A stretch of 64,000 bases of DNA. Source: Tetraselmis striata (lineage: Eukaryota; Chlorophyta; Chlorodendrophyceae; Chlorodendrales; Chlorodendraceae). The stretch spans positions 1 through 64,000 of the forward strand of contig VCJN01001845.1 of assembly GCA_006384855.1 (NCBI GenBank), given 5' to 3'. The position numbers and the translations under genes are program-made. The notes beneath the pieces are model-generated. The model was not told the origin of the DNA and ran no database searches. It saw only the letters and a program-made list of their open reading frames with translations. Shown piece by piece: positions 12,566 to 23,900 of this stretch (its first letter is position 1; each line of letters opens with the position of its first letter).

Positions 12566-12985
12566 GTGTTAGCTGTACTCGTACCGATACTCGACAGCAT
12601 GTGATCGATACTCGTACAGCGCGATAGACCCATCCTCGGCTGCATGTGTACCGGATATATGGCTATATTTGCGGCTGCCCGCTTGTATATGATATGCGCG
12701 GATCTTTTGCAATGCTTTCACTGGTTTGGGAGCCATGGCTGCGATCCAGGAGGTCATTGGTTCGATTCCCTTATCACCCGGAAATCGGATGAATCGTCCA
12801 TGGCTGGAACATGATGGAATTTTAGCTGTACTCGTACCGATACTCGGCTGCCCATGATCGATACTCGTACAACGCGATAAACCCGCCATACTCGCCTGCC
12901 CATGTACCGAATATATTGCTATGTATGCGGTTGCCCGCATGTATATAACATGCTCGGACATTTTGTATGGCTTTCATTCGGGCTC
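12566..12985. repeat. Tandem ~165 bp direct repeat around a tRNA-like B-box segment
   Basis: 12566-12730 and 12820-12985 are diverged direct copies (shared starts TTAGCTGTACTCGTACCGAT, offset about 255 bp). Between them, at 12759-12769, is GGTTCGATTCC, a perfect pol III B-box word, within a segment that resembles part of a tRNA but has no clear cloverleaf. Confidence 0.6.
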
Positions 12986-13807
12986 GTCAATTACGTAAGT
13001 GCGACGTTTGACCGACATGGTAACAAGGGCCCGGGCCATCCTGCCGGCAAAAATAATCGGCTGCGGCCGTTAAGTTGCCGGCTGTTGAACGGTAATCGCT
13101 GAACTGGTTAGTCTGGGCACAAGTACGGGTTTGCGGGGCAATGTTCAGGTAGGCGGTAGATTTAGGGTTTTAAAACCCGAGCTTGGGGGCTCGGCATGGG
13201 CGGCTCACATGTACTCCGCCATCCCGAGCTCCCAAGGGCGCGCGCGTGCACGAGCGGGCGGATGTTCACCGGCCACGGTGGCGTGGACAATGGCACGGGC
13301 GGCAGAAATGAGGCGGGCGCGGGAGAGGGCATGGCGGGCCTGGACGCGAGCGGCGATGCGCGTCGTCGGGCGCCACCAAACGACGAGGACAACTACATAT
13401 AAACGGACGGTGGGGGGATATGAGGGAGAGGAGGATGAAGATGAGGAGGGGCAGCGGCTCTAGCGGGGTCAGGAGGAGGAGCGACGGGTGGCGTGCCGGG
13501 TGGTGAAGAATGGCGAACGGCGTTGCCATGTGGAGATTATTGTTATCATTTTATGCGTTACCCCGTACCTAGTAGCGACTACGTGTTTAAAACCTTTGGC
13601 TAGATAGTCGCCATAAATAGTATAGCGTGCTCAGCGCGCTCGGCGAGTAAGAGAATGTTCGTCTGCGGACTAACTACCGGACGTGCACCGTCCCGAACCG
13701 CAGAAGCGAATATATGCGCGAATTCCCCCATGGAATTGCCGCACGGGTACTGAACAATAGACTGAAAACGGCTCTGAGTGGGGCAGCAGCCGAAGTAACC
13801 TCGTACG

Positions 13808-14640
13808 GGTACCGTCGCGCCACGCACGATCGCGATCATGCGTACACGTACGGCCGTACGCTCGTCTGGACGAATGTTACCCTACTGATTATATGCACCG
13901 TCGCGGCACACACGATCGCGTTGCATATGCTCACTCGGACAAATTTAACCGGTAGATGGTCCCTCTGCCGATGACGCCCCGTCGTACACGGCGCGTACAC
14001 GCCGGCGTGCCGGCCTCACATGACCTTCGACGCGCTAGTTGTCGTTGTACCCCATCTATGTGTCGGTCTTATGCACCCGCGGATATGGGCACAGGGATCG
14101 GAGAACTAGCTACCGAGAACTAGCATACCGGCGGTGGAGCACCCTACTAATGAGTATTGACGATGCTATGAGCGCAACTGCGTACATGCCGGCGTAAACC
14201 TAGCTGGACCAATGGGTGTTAACATGGGCGCCGTTATCCACGGCGTAACCTACATCTTCGAGGGGCAGCTGAAGCAATCTCGTACCGTCGCGCCACGCAC
14301 GATCGCGCTGCGTACGCTCTCTCGGACGATATTACACGGCAGGTGGTCCCTTTGCTGATAACGTCCCGTCGTACGCGGCGCGTACACACCCGCGTGCTTT
14401 GCATAGCATGCAAGGCGCTAGTTCTCGAGGCGCTCCATCTACAATAGGTCGGGCATACGCACTCGGCGAGATCGGCATGAGGGTTCAGAGAAGTACCGAT
14501 AACTAGCGTATTAGCAACAGATAATTCCGTTGATGACGCTACGATGGGCGCAAGTGCGTAGACGTAGGCGTGAACATCTAGTTGAAACAACGGGTGTTGA
14601 TCCATCCGGGCGACGTTGTCTACGGCTTAACCTATAAATA
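13808..14640. repeat. Degenerate tandem repeat, unit about 387 bp
   Basis: The word ACCGTCGCG(C/G)CAC followed by ACGATCGCG occurs at 13811, 13897 and 14284; the last two start units that align for most of their length (including GACGCCCCGTCGTAC / AACGTCCCGTCGTAC and a later GGTGTT(A/G)A word). Two diverged full units plus a partial one are present. No gene is seen in 12990-13800 or within the array. Confidence 0.6.
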
Positions 14641-14694
14641 TCTAAGTGGATTGTGTTGGGATTTGGGTATAGGGTATTGGCTGCTCATCGATAT

Positions 14695-14830
14695 TTTGGA
14701 ATACCGATGAAGCTATAGCCGGCATCTCACAATGGCTAAGACTTCGTCCGGTAGGGGCCTCTTCGAGCACACTGTAATGTATTGTGTTTACGTACGAAAC
14801 GCGAGTGGCCCAGCCCCTCCAAAAACGTAT
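14695..14830 (+). repeat. Direct repeat X, left copy
   Basis: Similar to 17110-17230 (shared pieces GATGAAGC, AGCCGGCA, AGGGGCC, TGTGTTTAC, GAGTGGCCC and GCCCCTCCA, in order). The copy has its own inverted ends (GGGGCC.CTT against GAGTGGCCC). The pair encloses the second tyrosine-recombinase remnant. Confidence 0.6.
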
Positions 14831-15599
14831 ATTTCGCCGACTTCGGAGCTTTGGTAGGTGACACTAGCGGCGAAATGATGTTTTGGAAGGAGCGGCACGG
14901 TGGCGCGCATCGCGCGTTCTTCGCCCAGCAGTCGGCCTTTGAATAATTTAACTAAGTATTCCACGCCTAATCCGACGCCTAATCCGCCTATTCGCATCCA
15001 CACCTAATAAGTCAATTATAACGATCAGTCATCCGACGGCCCCGTCTAGGTGTCCAAACGTATTTAGAGTGTATCATTCTTTTCATGTATACATCGATGT
15101 AAATAGTTGATCATGTAACGACAGCTGTTACTACAACTGAAGCAACCGAAGCGTTGAGCACCAACGCGCAATAATCGCAATGGCATCGGAGGAAGAGCAA
15201 GCGACACTTGGTCAGGGTGTAGTGGGCCGCGGGGAAATCAATTTAAATTTCAATTTCAAGTGGGCCACGGGGGTCGTAGGAACCTCGGGTATCCCACTGA
15301 AAAAATTAGGGAGGCTCCAAGATCCGGCTAAGCCCCGTCGTTTTAATCGCTAGCACCCATTGCTTCGCCCTACGCGAATTGCTAACGGAGTAGGAGTCAG
15401 GTCCAAGGGATTGGCTGTAGTAACAATCATATTTTAGATTTTGCCAAAAATCTAAATAAACGTGACTCTGGTTTTGCCAAAAAGGTTGCGCAGGCAAGAG
15501 CTTTTACACGCACAAGAGCAAAAGTTGGCAGAAAGTTTAGTGAAAGCTTGGAGGGAAAACGGAGTAGTCAAGCAAGACGGCGCAGTGTGTAACACAATA

Positions 15600-15755
15600 A
15601 CGAAACTGGAGGACGGCATGCTCGGCTGTTACGGCTGATTTTACGTCTACTTGTACTGCATCCAACCGACGCAACGATGGGTGAACTAGTAACCCGTACC
15701 ACCTACGGCAACGGTAGCCGGAAAAGCGGTTAGGAAAAGAGGAAACTCCATAAAC
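15600..15755 (+). repeat. Direct repeat Y, left copy
   Basis: Aligns with 16943-17095 over about 150 bp (CGAAACTGGAGGACGGCATG against CGAAATTGGAAGATGGCATG at the start, ACGGTAGCCGGA and GAGGAAAC.CC near the end). It lies immediately left of the recombinase remnant. Confidence 0.65.
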
Positions 15756-15800
15756 TATTTTAGATCTCTTTTCGCGTTGACCCTAGTTTCATTGCCAATG

Positions 15801-16690
15801 TCAAGCGAACGGAGAGAGCGGTAGATTGACAAAGCATGGGTAGCGCCATGTCACGAAGGGGACACCGGAAGGCCACCGCTGCGGAGTCTTGTTGGACTTG
15901 GAAGCGGCGAAGGGGCGCGATGTGACCGAAGAAGAACCACGCGCCATGTGAAGGTAGGGCGTTAGGGTCGATGTAGTCCAGAACGACGTCGGAGTTCGCG
16001 GCCTAGCCGCCCCGGTGGCGAATGTGGGACAACGGAACTCCGATGGCGTTGGCAGCGGATGATGCACCCTTGCGAAGGCTGTGAGAGCTCCAAGAAGTGC
16101 ATGCGAAAGGGACAGCACCGACGAGATGAACGGCCGTAGAGAACCTGTCCGACATTGCAGTGGCATTCCAAGATTTGTACTGCTCGCTCGGGGTGACCGC
16201 CCATAAGTTTATTATCTCGGCCAAGGCAGCACGGATCAAGGGGGGCAGACTATTCGTTGTCGATGAAATGGTGCGGGAGACGGGCGACGCGGGGGTGCTC
16301 CGACACGGGAAGGAGTAGCACACGTAGGTCGCCGGGGACGTGCCGTCCGGCACGCCCCTTCTCACGGTACTCATGCATGGTGATGTTATTGTAGGAGTCG
16401 ACATGCTCGCCCCGAAATCGGCAGGACACGCCATCCAGTCATAAGTCCACTGGCACATAACATGAAGTTGACAACCGATGCCATGAGGGTCCGGAAGTCG
16501 TATTGGTACTCGGGGAGAAGAGCATACTCAGTCGTTCAACTCGGCCTGCTCGACGAAAGCGTACGTAAGCGACATCATTAGCATGCAGCATGATGGAGCA
16601 TCCTCCATGCGGCGCTGCCTTAGCAGCATGCCACGGCGCACGGCGGTGAGGTGCATGCTTGTGCCGCCCGGAGCCATATCTGCTCATTCT
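15801..16690 (-). pseudogene. Decayed tyrosine recombinase of a DIRS-like element, copy 2 (catalytic half)
   Basis: The minus strand holds the catalytic half of a tyrosine recombinase: YQYDFRTLMASVVNFMLCAS, VDSYNNITMHEYREKGRAG, then HSLRKGASSAANAIGVPLSH (the HxxR box), HIRHRGG, an in-frame TAG where the family normally has tryptophan, and AANSDVVLDYIDP with the expected nucleophilic tyrosine, then WFFFGHI. Several frame changes occur upstream, so it is a pseudogene, although the last part differs from an open frame by a single stop. Repeats X and Y flank it. DIRS/PAT elements integrate with such recombinases; no reverse transcriptase was found nearby. Confidence 0.7.
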
Positions 16691-16942
16691 CCATCAACAA
16701 CACGTTCACGAACCGTCAATTGGGCTAACGACGATGTGAGCTCGGGCAACCACGTAAACTGGGCATGCATGTCTGCTTGAACCATTCGAGTGTCGGCTCG
16801 GCGACTGGTTCGTCTCCATCTTGCAGGGTGACAACACGTACATATGAGATTACACACACGGATTATGAGCCGGCTGTGGTCTTGAAACAACCAATGACCT
16901 TGCCTGCATGTTACGACAGAGGTAATCGATGCGTGTAACCCA

Positions 16943-17230
16943 GCGAAATTGGAAGATGGCATGCTCAGCTGTTTCGGTTGCTTTTATGTCTCCTCGTGCT
17001 GCACCCAACGGGCGCAACGACGGGTAAACTAGCAACCCGTACCGCTTAGCAACAACGGTAGCCGGAGCAGCGGTTCGGAAAGGAGGAAACCCCCAGATAG
17101 TTAAGATCAATGCCGATGAAGCCGGCACATCAGCCCGCTGGCTAAGGCAGGGGCCACTTCGAGCCTACATTGCAATGTACTGTGTTTACATACATATACG
17201 AAATGAGTGGCCCTGCCCCTCCAGAAATAC
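16943..17230 (+). repeat. Adjacent right copies of direct repeats Y and X
   Basis: 16943-17095 matches 15600-15755 and 17110-17230 matches 14695-14830, here fused head-to-tail. With the left copies separated by about 770 bp, the order is X ... Y - recombinase - Y'X'. DIRS/PAT elements are known for split direct repeats; this order is not the textbook one but is suggestive. Confidence 0.6.
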
Positions 17231-17652
17231 CAGTAAACGTACGAGAACTGGTTGGCGCAGCGCGCGCCTAGTACAAAGGAGCAGCGCGCAGTACAGGGCA
17301 CCTGTACCTGAACAGGTAGCTGCGCAGGCGCGGGGGTGTGATGCTGAGTGTTTCGTGATCAGCAGCCTGCCACGTCATCGCGCGAGCAACCCAGCACCGA
17401 ATAAGCGTGTCAGCATATTGGCTCCGCGCGGCGAAAACGGCGCGCCACGGCGTAGTAAAATCCTCAGCAGCATACGTCGGTCGTCGTGGAGCTCGTCACC
17501 GACTTCCTGACCGACTGACGTCCCACGTTCGGAACGCCCGTAGGCTGGAGAGACTGGCTATCACACAAACGTTCAAACGACCCTGCGTGCCAGCTCCTGC
17601 GACGCTGCGGGTGGAGCTCGACTGTTCCCGTCACCGCCAGCCGGCAAAGGTG

Positions 17653-17673
17653 CCCCCCCCCCCCCCCCCCCCC
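17653..17673. repeat. Poly(C) tract upstream of the phytyl ester synthase-like gene
   Basis: Twenty-one consecutive C about 235 bp before the ATG at 17907. The GC-rich stretch from 17231 to 17906 shows no separate gene and probably holds the promoter and 5' UTR. Confidence 0.8.
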
Positions 17674-17906
17674 ACACCCCCCCCGCGCCCGGGCCGATGC
17701 TCTCCCCTCCGCCCTGATCGCCCCAGACTCTGGACCCCTCCAGGCTCGTCCCACGACAGCACAGCAAGGGGTCGACTTTGCGCTGTGGCCGCGCTTCGTC
17801 TGAAGTCCTGTCTTGCGGTGGTGTACAGTGGCGAGCGAGCTGCTCTGCGCCCGGACGGCGAGCGAGGTCGCACCCTGACAGCCGCGCTGAGACGGACAGA
17901 TATACT

Positions 17907-20900
17907 ATGGCAGCAGGGCAACTGCTCCGGCCATCTCTGCCGCGGGTGGACGCCGGCGCGCTCACGAAGCCGGCGCAGTGCCGCCTGGCCTGCCTGGGCC
18001 AGCGGGCCCGCAGGCAGCACACATCCCTCGCCGGCAGAGCTGCGGCATCGTCGGCCGATCTTGCCGCTGTGACAGCGGACGAGAAGGCCGCACCCCTGGG
18101 CGAGCCGGCGGTGAGCAGAGCGCCCTGTCGCGGAGAGTCTCCCCGCCAGCACCAGATGCGATACGCTGACAGGTGTCTGACCCCCTGATGTCATACCATC
18201 TCCTCAGGAACCATCCAACGGCGCCGGAAGCAGCCGCGCCAACGGCGCGGCTACCGCGGCCGCCAATGTCGAGGCACCTCCTGCGGCAGTCGCTGCGCCA
18301 GGTACACAGCGCCGACGCACACGTGGCTCTCCACCAGGGGGGGCGGGGTTCATGTGGGGCTTTGGGGGGGACACAACGCTGAACCATCCACCCGCGCATG
18401 TGGTGGCACGCCCCCCCCCAGGTCTGGATTTCATTCAGCCCGCCGGCTGCGGGTCGAGCGCGGCGCACGTGTCGGCACTCCCCTTCTGCCTGTACTTCCC
18501 CGCCATGGACGGGCAGGGCCTCACGGCGTCGGAGCAGTTCCCCACGCTGTGCACCGCGTTTGACGTACATCAGCTGCGGCTGGCTGCGAGCAACCGGTCG
18601 TCGTACCAGGAGCTCATCACCCTGTCTGCGGTGCGGTCCTGAGGCCCCATGTACCCCACACATGGGAGGCTACCATACCCCTGGGGGCATGGCAGCATGG
18701 CCCTGTGCCTGGCCCATCAGACTGCTTAAGGAAGCACTCTATGCTGTATCGTTACCACTCCCTGTCGTCAATACACAGTGTTTGCGACGTGTCAAAGTTG
18801 CGCTCAACACGCATGGCAGTAAATGCACCGCCAGGACATCGAATGTCACAGCGCAATATATGAATTGCGTTCGAGAAAGAAGTGAGATCCTCCACCCCTC
18901 CGCCCCAACCCTCAGGCCTATCTGGAGCAGGCGCTGGAGGACAGCCCCCCGGAGCGGCCGGTGTACCTGATCGGCGACTCGTGGGGCGCGCTGCTGGCGC
19001 TGGGGACCGCGCTGCGCTGCCCCGACCTCGTGCAGCGCGTGGCGCTCGTGAGCCCCGTGACCACCGCGCCCACGGCCGGCTGGGCGCGCCTCCTGGACGT
19101 CGCCGCGCCCGCCCTCGCGCTCGCAGGTGAGCCAACCCCCTGTCATGCGCAAGCCCCCACAGTTCCATTACATTTCATTGATGGGGTTCGCGGGTCGCAA
19201 AAGTAACACCCTGTCGGGGCTGCTTTCCACCATCAACAGCATTCTGTGCCGAGTTCTGATCGATTCACAGATAGACAGAGCTGTTCCTTCTTCGCGACGG
19301 GGTCGGAAACAATAGTGAATAGCAAATCTAAAGCGCGCTTACAGCGCGCCTCCCCGACGTGCACATGCTTTCTTCACTCCCGCATGATGGGCCTCACACC
19401 ATGCGGGTGTGTCGAAGGAATGGCGCGCGGGTGAGTGCTGGTGGCTTGCTGGTGGGTTAATGTGCGGTGCGGTGCGCTGATGTGCGCTGTGTCGGTGCGT
19501 GCCCCGCAGGCCCTCTGCCGGAGCAGCTGCAGCGCTCGCTGCCCCTGGCGTTTGCCCCCATTCTGGGCAACCCGCTGCGCATGGCGGCCGGCGCGCTCGA
19601 TGCGGCCTCCGGCCTGGACGGCCTGCGGGGCGCGGCGACGGCCGCGGCCACGGACCTCCTGGGGCAGCTGGGGGCGCTGGGGGAGCAGCTCCCGCCCGCC
19701 ACGCTGGACTGGCGCCTCAACGTGCGGCACCCCCTCCCCCCCCCCACCGGCATTGCCGCATCAATGACTGATATTAGACACCACATCAAAATCGATCCTC
19801 GAAATCCCAGCATAATCACTTTCTTTTCGCCCCCGGCAACAAACATTGAACTGTTCCGCCATATTGCATCGGGAGTTCCATGGCATCTTCATTGTTTATG
19901 CTGCCTGCATTTAGTCTGAGCTCACTTTTCTCCTCTTGAGCACACCTGTGTGCGCAGGGATGGGGAGGGGGGTGCAAACATTAGTCGGATGTGCTCTGAC
20001 AGTATGCGTAATGTTTGCGAATGAACGCCTTACCTGGTGACTTACATGTATGGTGTCATGGGCGGATGGATCAATAGGTGTATGCCCATGTATACATCTG
20101 TGTATCTGCATGTGATGGCATGTAATGATTGCATTGCGCATCACAGGGCGAGCAATCACAGCTAGGGCGCCCCATGGCAGTGATGTGCGCGCTCGCTGAT
20201 GGCGGTGATGCCCGCTCCCCACTTCCTCTAGGTGATGCGCAATGCCATCAAGGCGCTCAACCCGAAGCTGAGCAAGGTGGAGCAGCGAGTGCTGGTGGTG
20301 GTGGGCGACGAGGACCGCCTGATGCCGGCGGTGCAGGAGGCGGAGCGGCTGGGCAAGCGCCTGCAGCGGGCGGTCACCCGCGTGCTCCCCGGGTCCGGGC
20401 ACTCCCTGCTCCGGGAGCGCGGCGTCAACCTGCTCAGCATCATGGAGGTGTGCGGCACACCCCCTGCATACCGGACACTCACTCTGGGTTTGGGCCTGCT
20501 CATCTTTTGGCGCCCCACCCTTCTACCACTGCGAGAAGGAGAAAACAAGCATTCGCAACACATCACAGCATGTGACCGATCAACATACCATGAGATGTTA
20601 TCGAAGGGACACGGCATAGCGATGACTTGTTTTGTGGGCTTCAGATTACCGCAACCGCTCGGCGGAATTGTTGTTGCCCCCCCCCCCCCCCCTGAGGAGA
20701 ACAGGGAAAGCTATGTGTGGCTAAACATCTATCAGAATACACCCCAAATATCCGACGCGATGGTGCAAAGCAACTCAGTACCTTCGCCCCCCCCGCAAAT
20801 CCAATGAAATGCCATGGCACATTCCGCACCATCCGATCGTGTGCGCAGGGGCCAACAATGATCCATTGATTCGACACCCCTTCCGTAAGAAGTGCCGTAT

Positions 20901-23900
20901 CCAGGATGTAGTATTTTGAACCCTACAAGACACTTCGAATTACTATGGATAGTTTTACCACGTGTGTGTTTGTGTGTTGGGGGGGGCGGGGGGGGGTTAA
21001 TACCTGACATATTCGCAAACCCCACGGCGTGGTATTATTAGATTGCTCCCACTGCTCTTGGGGCAGCATCGGCCACTCGCTGACGGGAAGCGTGCGCACG
21101 CAGGATGAGGGCTTTTACGTCGCGGAGCGCAAGTTCACGTCCAAGCCGCGCAGCAAGCGCGTGGGCAACAACTTTGGGAAGGCGGGCCCGCTGGAGTTGC
21201 CGACGGCCAAGGAGGTGGAACGCACGATGGAGAGGCAGTACGGCACCATCGGCTCCCTCACCAGCCCCGTCTTCTTCAGCGAGGCCGAGGATGGCTCCAT
21301 CCACCAGGTGACCCCTCCGCCCCTCAAAGCCCCGCACCATTACTTCATTTGTCGCTTGTAGAACAATGCATTGCTGTGCAGCGTTCAGTGGGACTTTTGC
21401 GGTTGTGTTATGACAAGGTTTAATGTGAAGATGTTTTTCCCTCCATACCGGGGCTCTAGAGCACCAATGGTCATTTCAAGCAGACGCTAATCCGGTCGGC
21501 GCATCCCGCAACCGACGAATGGATGTGCCACGTTGGATTGACGCGCCCGGGTTGGATCCTTTGTGGCGAATCCTTCCATTGTTTGGGTATATAATGGGGT
21601 TTCATTGTCGCAGGAGGAAAGGGGGGGGGGGGGGGGGGCAACGTTGTTGTACCCGTCCCACTTGATAATTGGATTGCTTCCTATGCGCCACCCAAAAATG
21701 CGGTTGTGGTGCCGGCATGCCAACTTCTGTACAAATGTTTTCTTTCTGACCTACAACATAAAGTCATTCATTTTGTGCTATTGAGATTCGCGATGGCAGT
21801 ACGAATATCATTCTTTCGTCCACAATGCTATATTTAGCATATAGTGAGCCCTAGCGGGTACAAATAAGGTAATTGGAGTAGCTGGCTGTCTGGCTGGTTG
21901 GCTGGCGTTGATGCTTAGTGGCGCTTGGTGGCGGGGGCGCAGGGCCTGGACCACGTGAACACGGAGTCGGATCGGCCGATCCTGCTGATCGGCAACCACC
22001 AGCTCTTGGGCCTGGACATGAGCTTCATGATCTCGGAGTTTCTGCAGAAGAAGGGGCGCCTCATGCGCGGCCTCACGCACCCCGCCATCTTCCTGGACGC
22101 GCCGCAGGTGCGGCCTCCCGCGGTGCAAAGCATGTGCAACACAGGACGGGGATCTAGTTCGCCAGTTCATGCAATGCCAAGTGTTGTACGTAAAGATCCC
22201 GACAAAAAGTATTGAATTATTGTACTTTCGTCCTGGTGAGCCATGATCTGTTATTCTGGTCTCTACGGACCGCGTCGAAGTAAGGGATGGCTTTGCGCCA
22301 CCAAGTCCGAGATTTCGAAATGCTTTCACGGTATATTCTGATGCGTTTTCATGGCATAAATACAGTTTTCGCTTGTTTGCGATCATCGGTTTGTGTGCCA
22401 AGCGCTTAGATGCCTACAAATATCGAACCGCTATACTTTAATTCTAAGTCATTGCTTGTTGAGATTTGATTTGTCTCTATTGGGTTTGCAGCTCGTCGAA
22501 CTAATGGACTATGTTGCACCATCAAGTCCGAGATTTCGTAATGTTGTCGCGGTATATTTGGATGCGTTGTCACTTACTTTCGATCACCGATTTGTGTGCC
22601 AAGTGCAAAGACGCCAACAACTATCGAACCATTATATTTTAATTCCGAGTCCTTATGTTTATTATATATAATCTATTCGTCTCTTTTGGGTTTGCAACAC
22701 GTACAACTAGTGAATTGTTTTGACCCACCATCAGCTCATCAACGACTCACCATCCAGTTGGAGATTTCGTTATATTGTCGCGGTATGTTTTGAGTTTGTT
22801 GCATTTAAGGTAAACATAGTTTTCCAGTGTTTTTCAATAAAAAATATCTATATATGGGGCATTCTCATATAAGCGCGCGTGTTGTTGCGGTGCACAAGGA
22901 TTACGTACCCTCCTCGGCGGCGAATACGTAATTTGCCGCAGCAATCTCACGACGCGCTGCTGATGGCGCCATTGTTTCTCTCTCGCAGAGCGCGGAGAGC
23001 GACGGCGGCCCGATGAACGGCTTGCGCGCGCAGTTCACCTCGTACGGCGCCGTCCCCGTGGGCGCCACCACCATGTACCGCCTGCTTCAGAACGGCGAGC
23101 TGGTGCTGCTGTTCCCCGGCGGCGCGCGCGAGGCCCTCAAGAAGCGCGGCGAGAAGTACGAGCTCATCTGGTGCGCAACGACGGTGGCGCGGCCGCAGCC
23201 GGGGGCGGCTCTGTCCCGCGGGGCGCCAACTTTTATGTGACTTGGGGATGTACACCTCTGCCCCGCATCATCATTAGCAGCTTCCAAGTGTCATTTTGAC
23301 CTGCTCTGCGACGGGAATTTATGTTTTGCAACCCGTGCATGCAATGAAAGTATTTAAAAGTCATTTTATTAGTGGGTAGCGTGCTGAGTTTTAATGTACG
23401 TATGTAGTCTCGATATCAGATATGAACCCCCAAATTTATGTCGACAGTTATCGGTACTCTTGAATAGCGTTTTTGATTTATGTTTTCCACCAACTGCGAC
23501 CACCGCTATCGAAATCACTACATCGATTTGTTTTTGGCGATACACTACCCCACTGTGAAAAGATAGATAGCCAAAGAACGTCGGTTCTTACTTTTATTTA
23601 ACCCCTTAAAAGTGCATACCAGTAGCGAATGCTGATGGATCCGTCATCATACAGCGACTAAGGATAAATCAGTATCGCTCTGCCCAGCATTCGGCGCGGT
23701 ACAACATCTTCTCACGAATATCAGCGCATAATGTAAATAGAGGTACTTTGGGGGGGGGGGGGGGGCGGGGGGGGTAGCAGGACACAGAGCCGGGGAAATT
23801 ATATCATCTGTCATCTGTCTTTTGCTGGCGTGCCAGGTCAGTGCGTGCCGGCCACCTTGGCAACTGCAATCGGGGTGGCTCCCTGCCGGGAGGGGAGAGC

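Noticed and set aside
13808..14640. Possible CRISPR-like array
   Set aside because: Units are long (about 387 bp), diverged, and have no repeat-spacer pattern or cas genes; the genome is eukaryotic.
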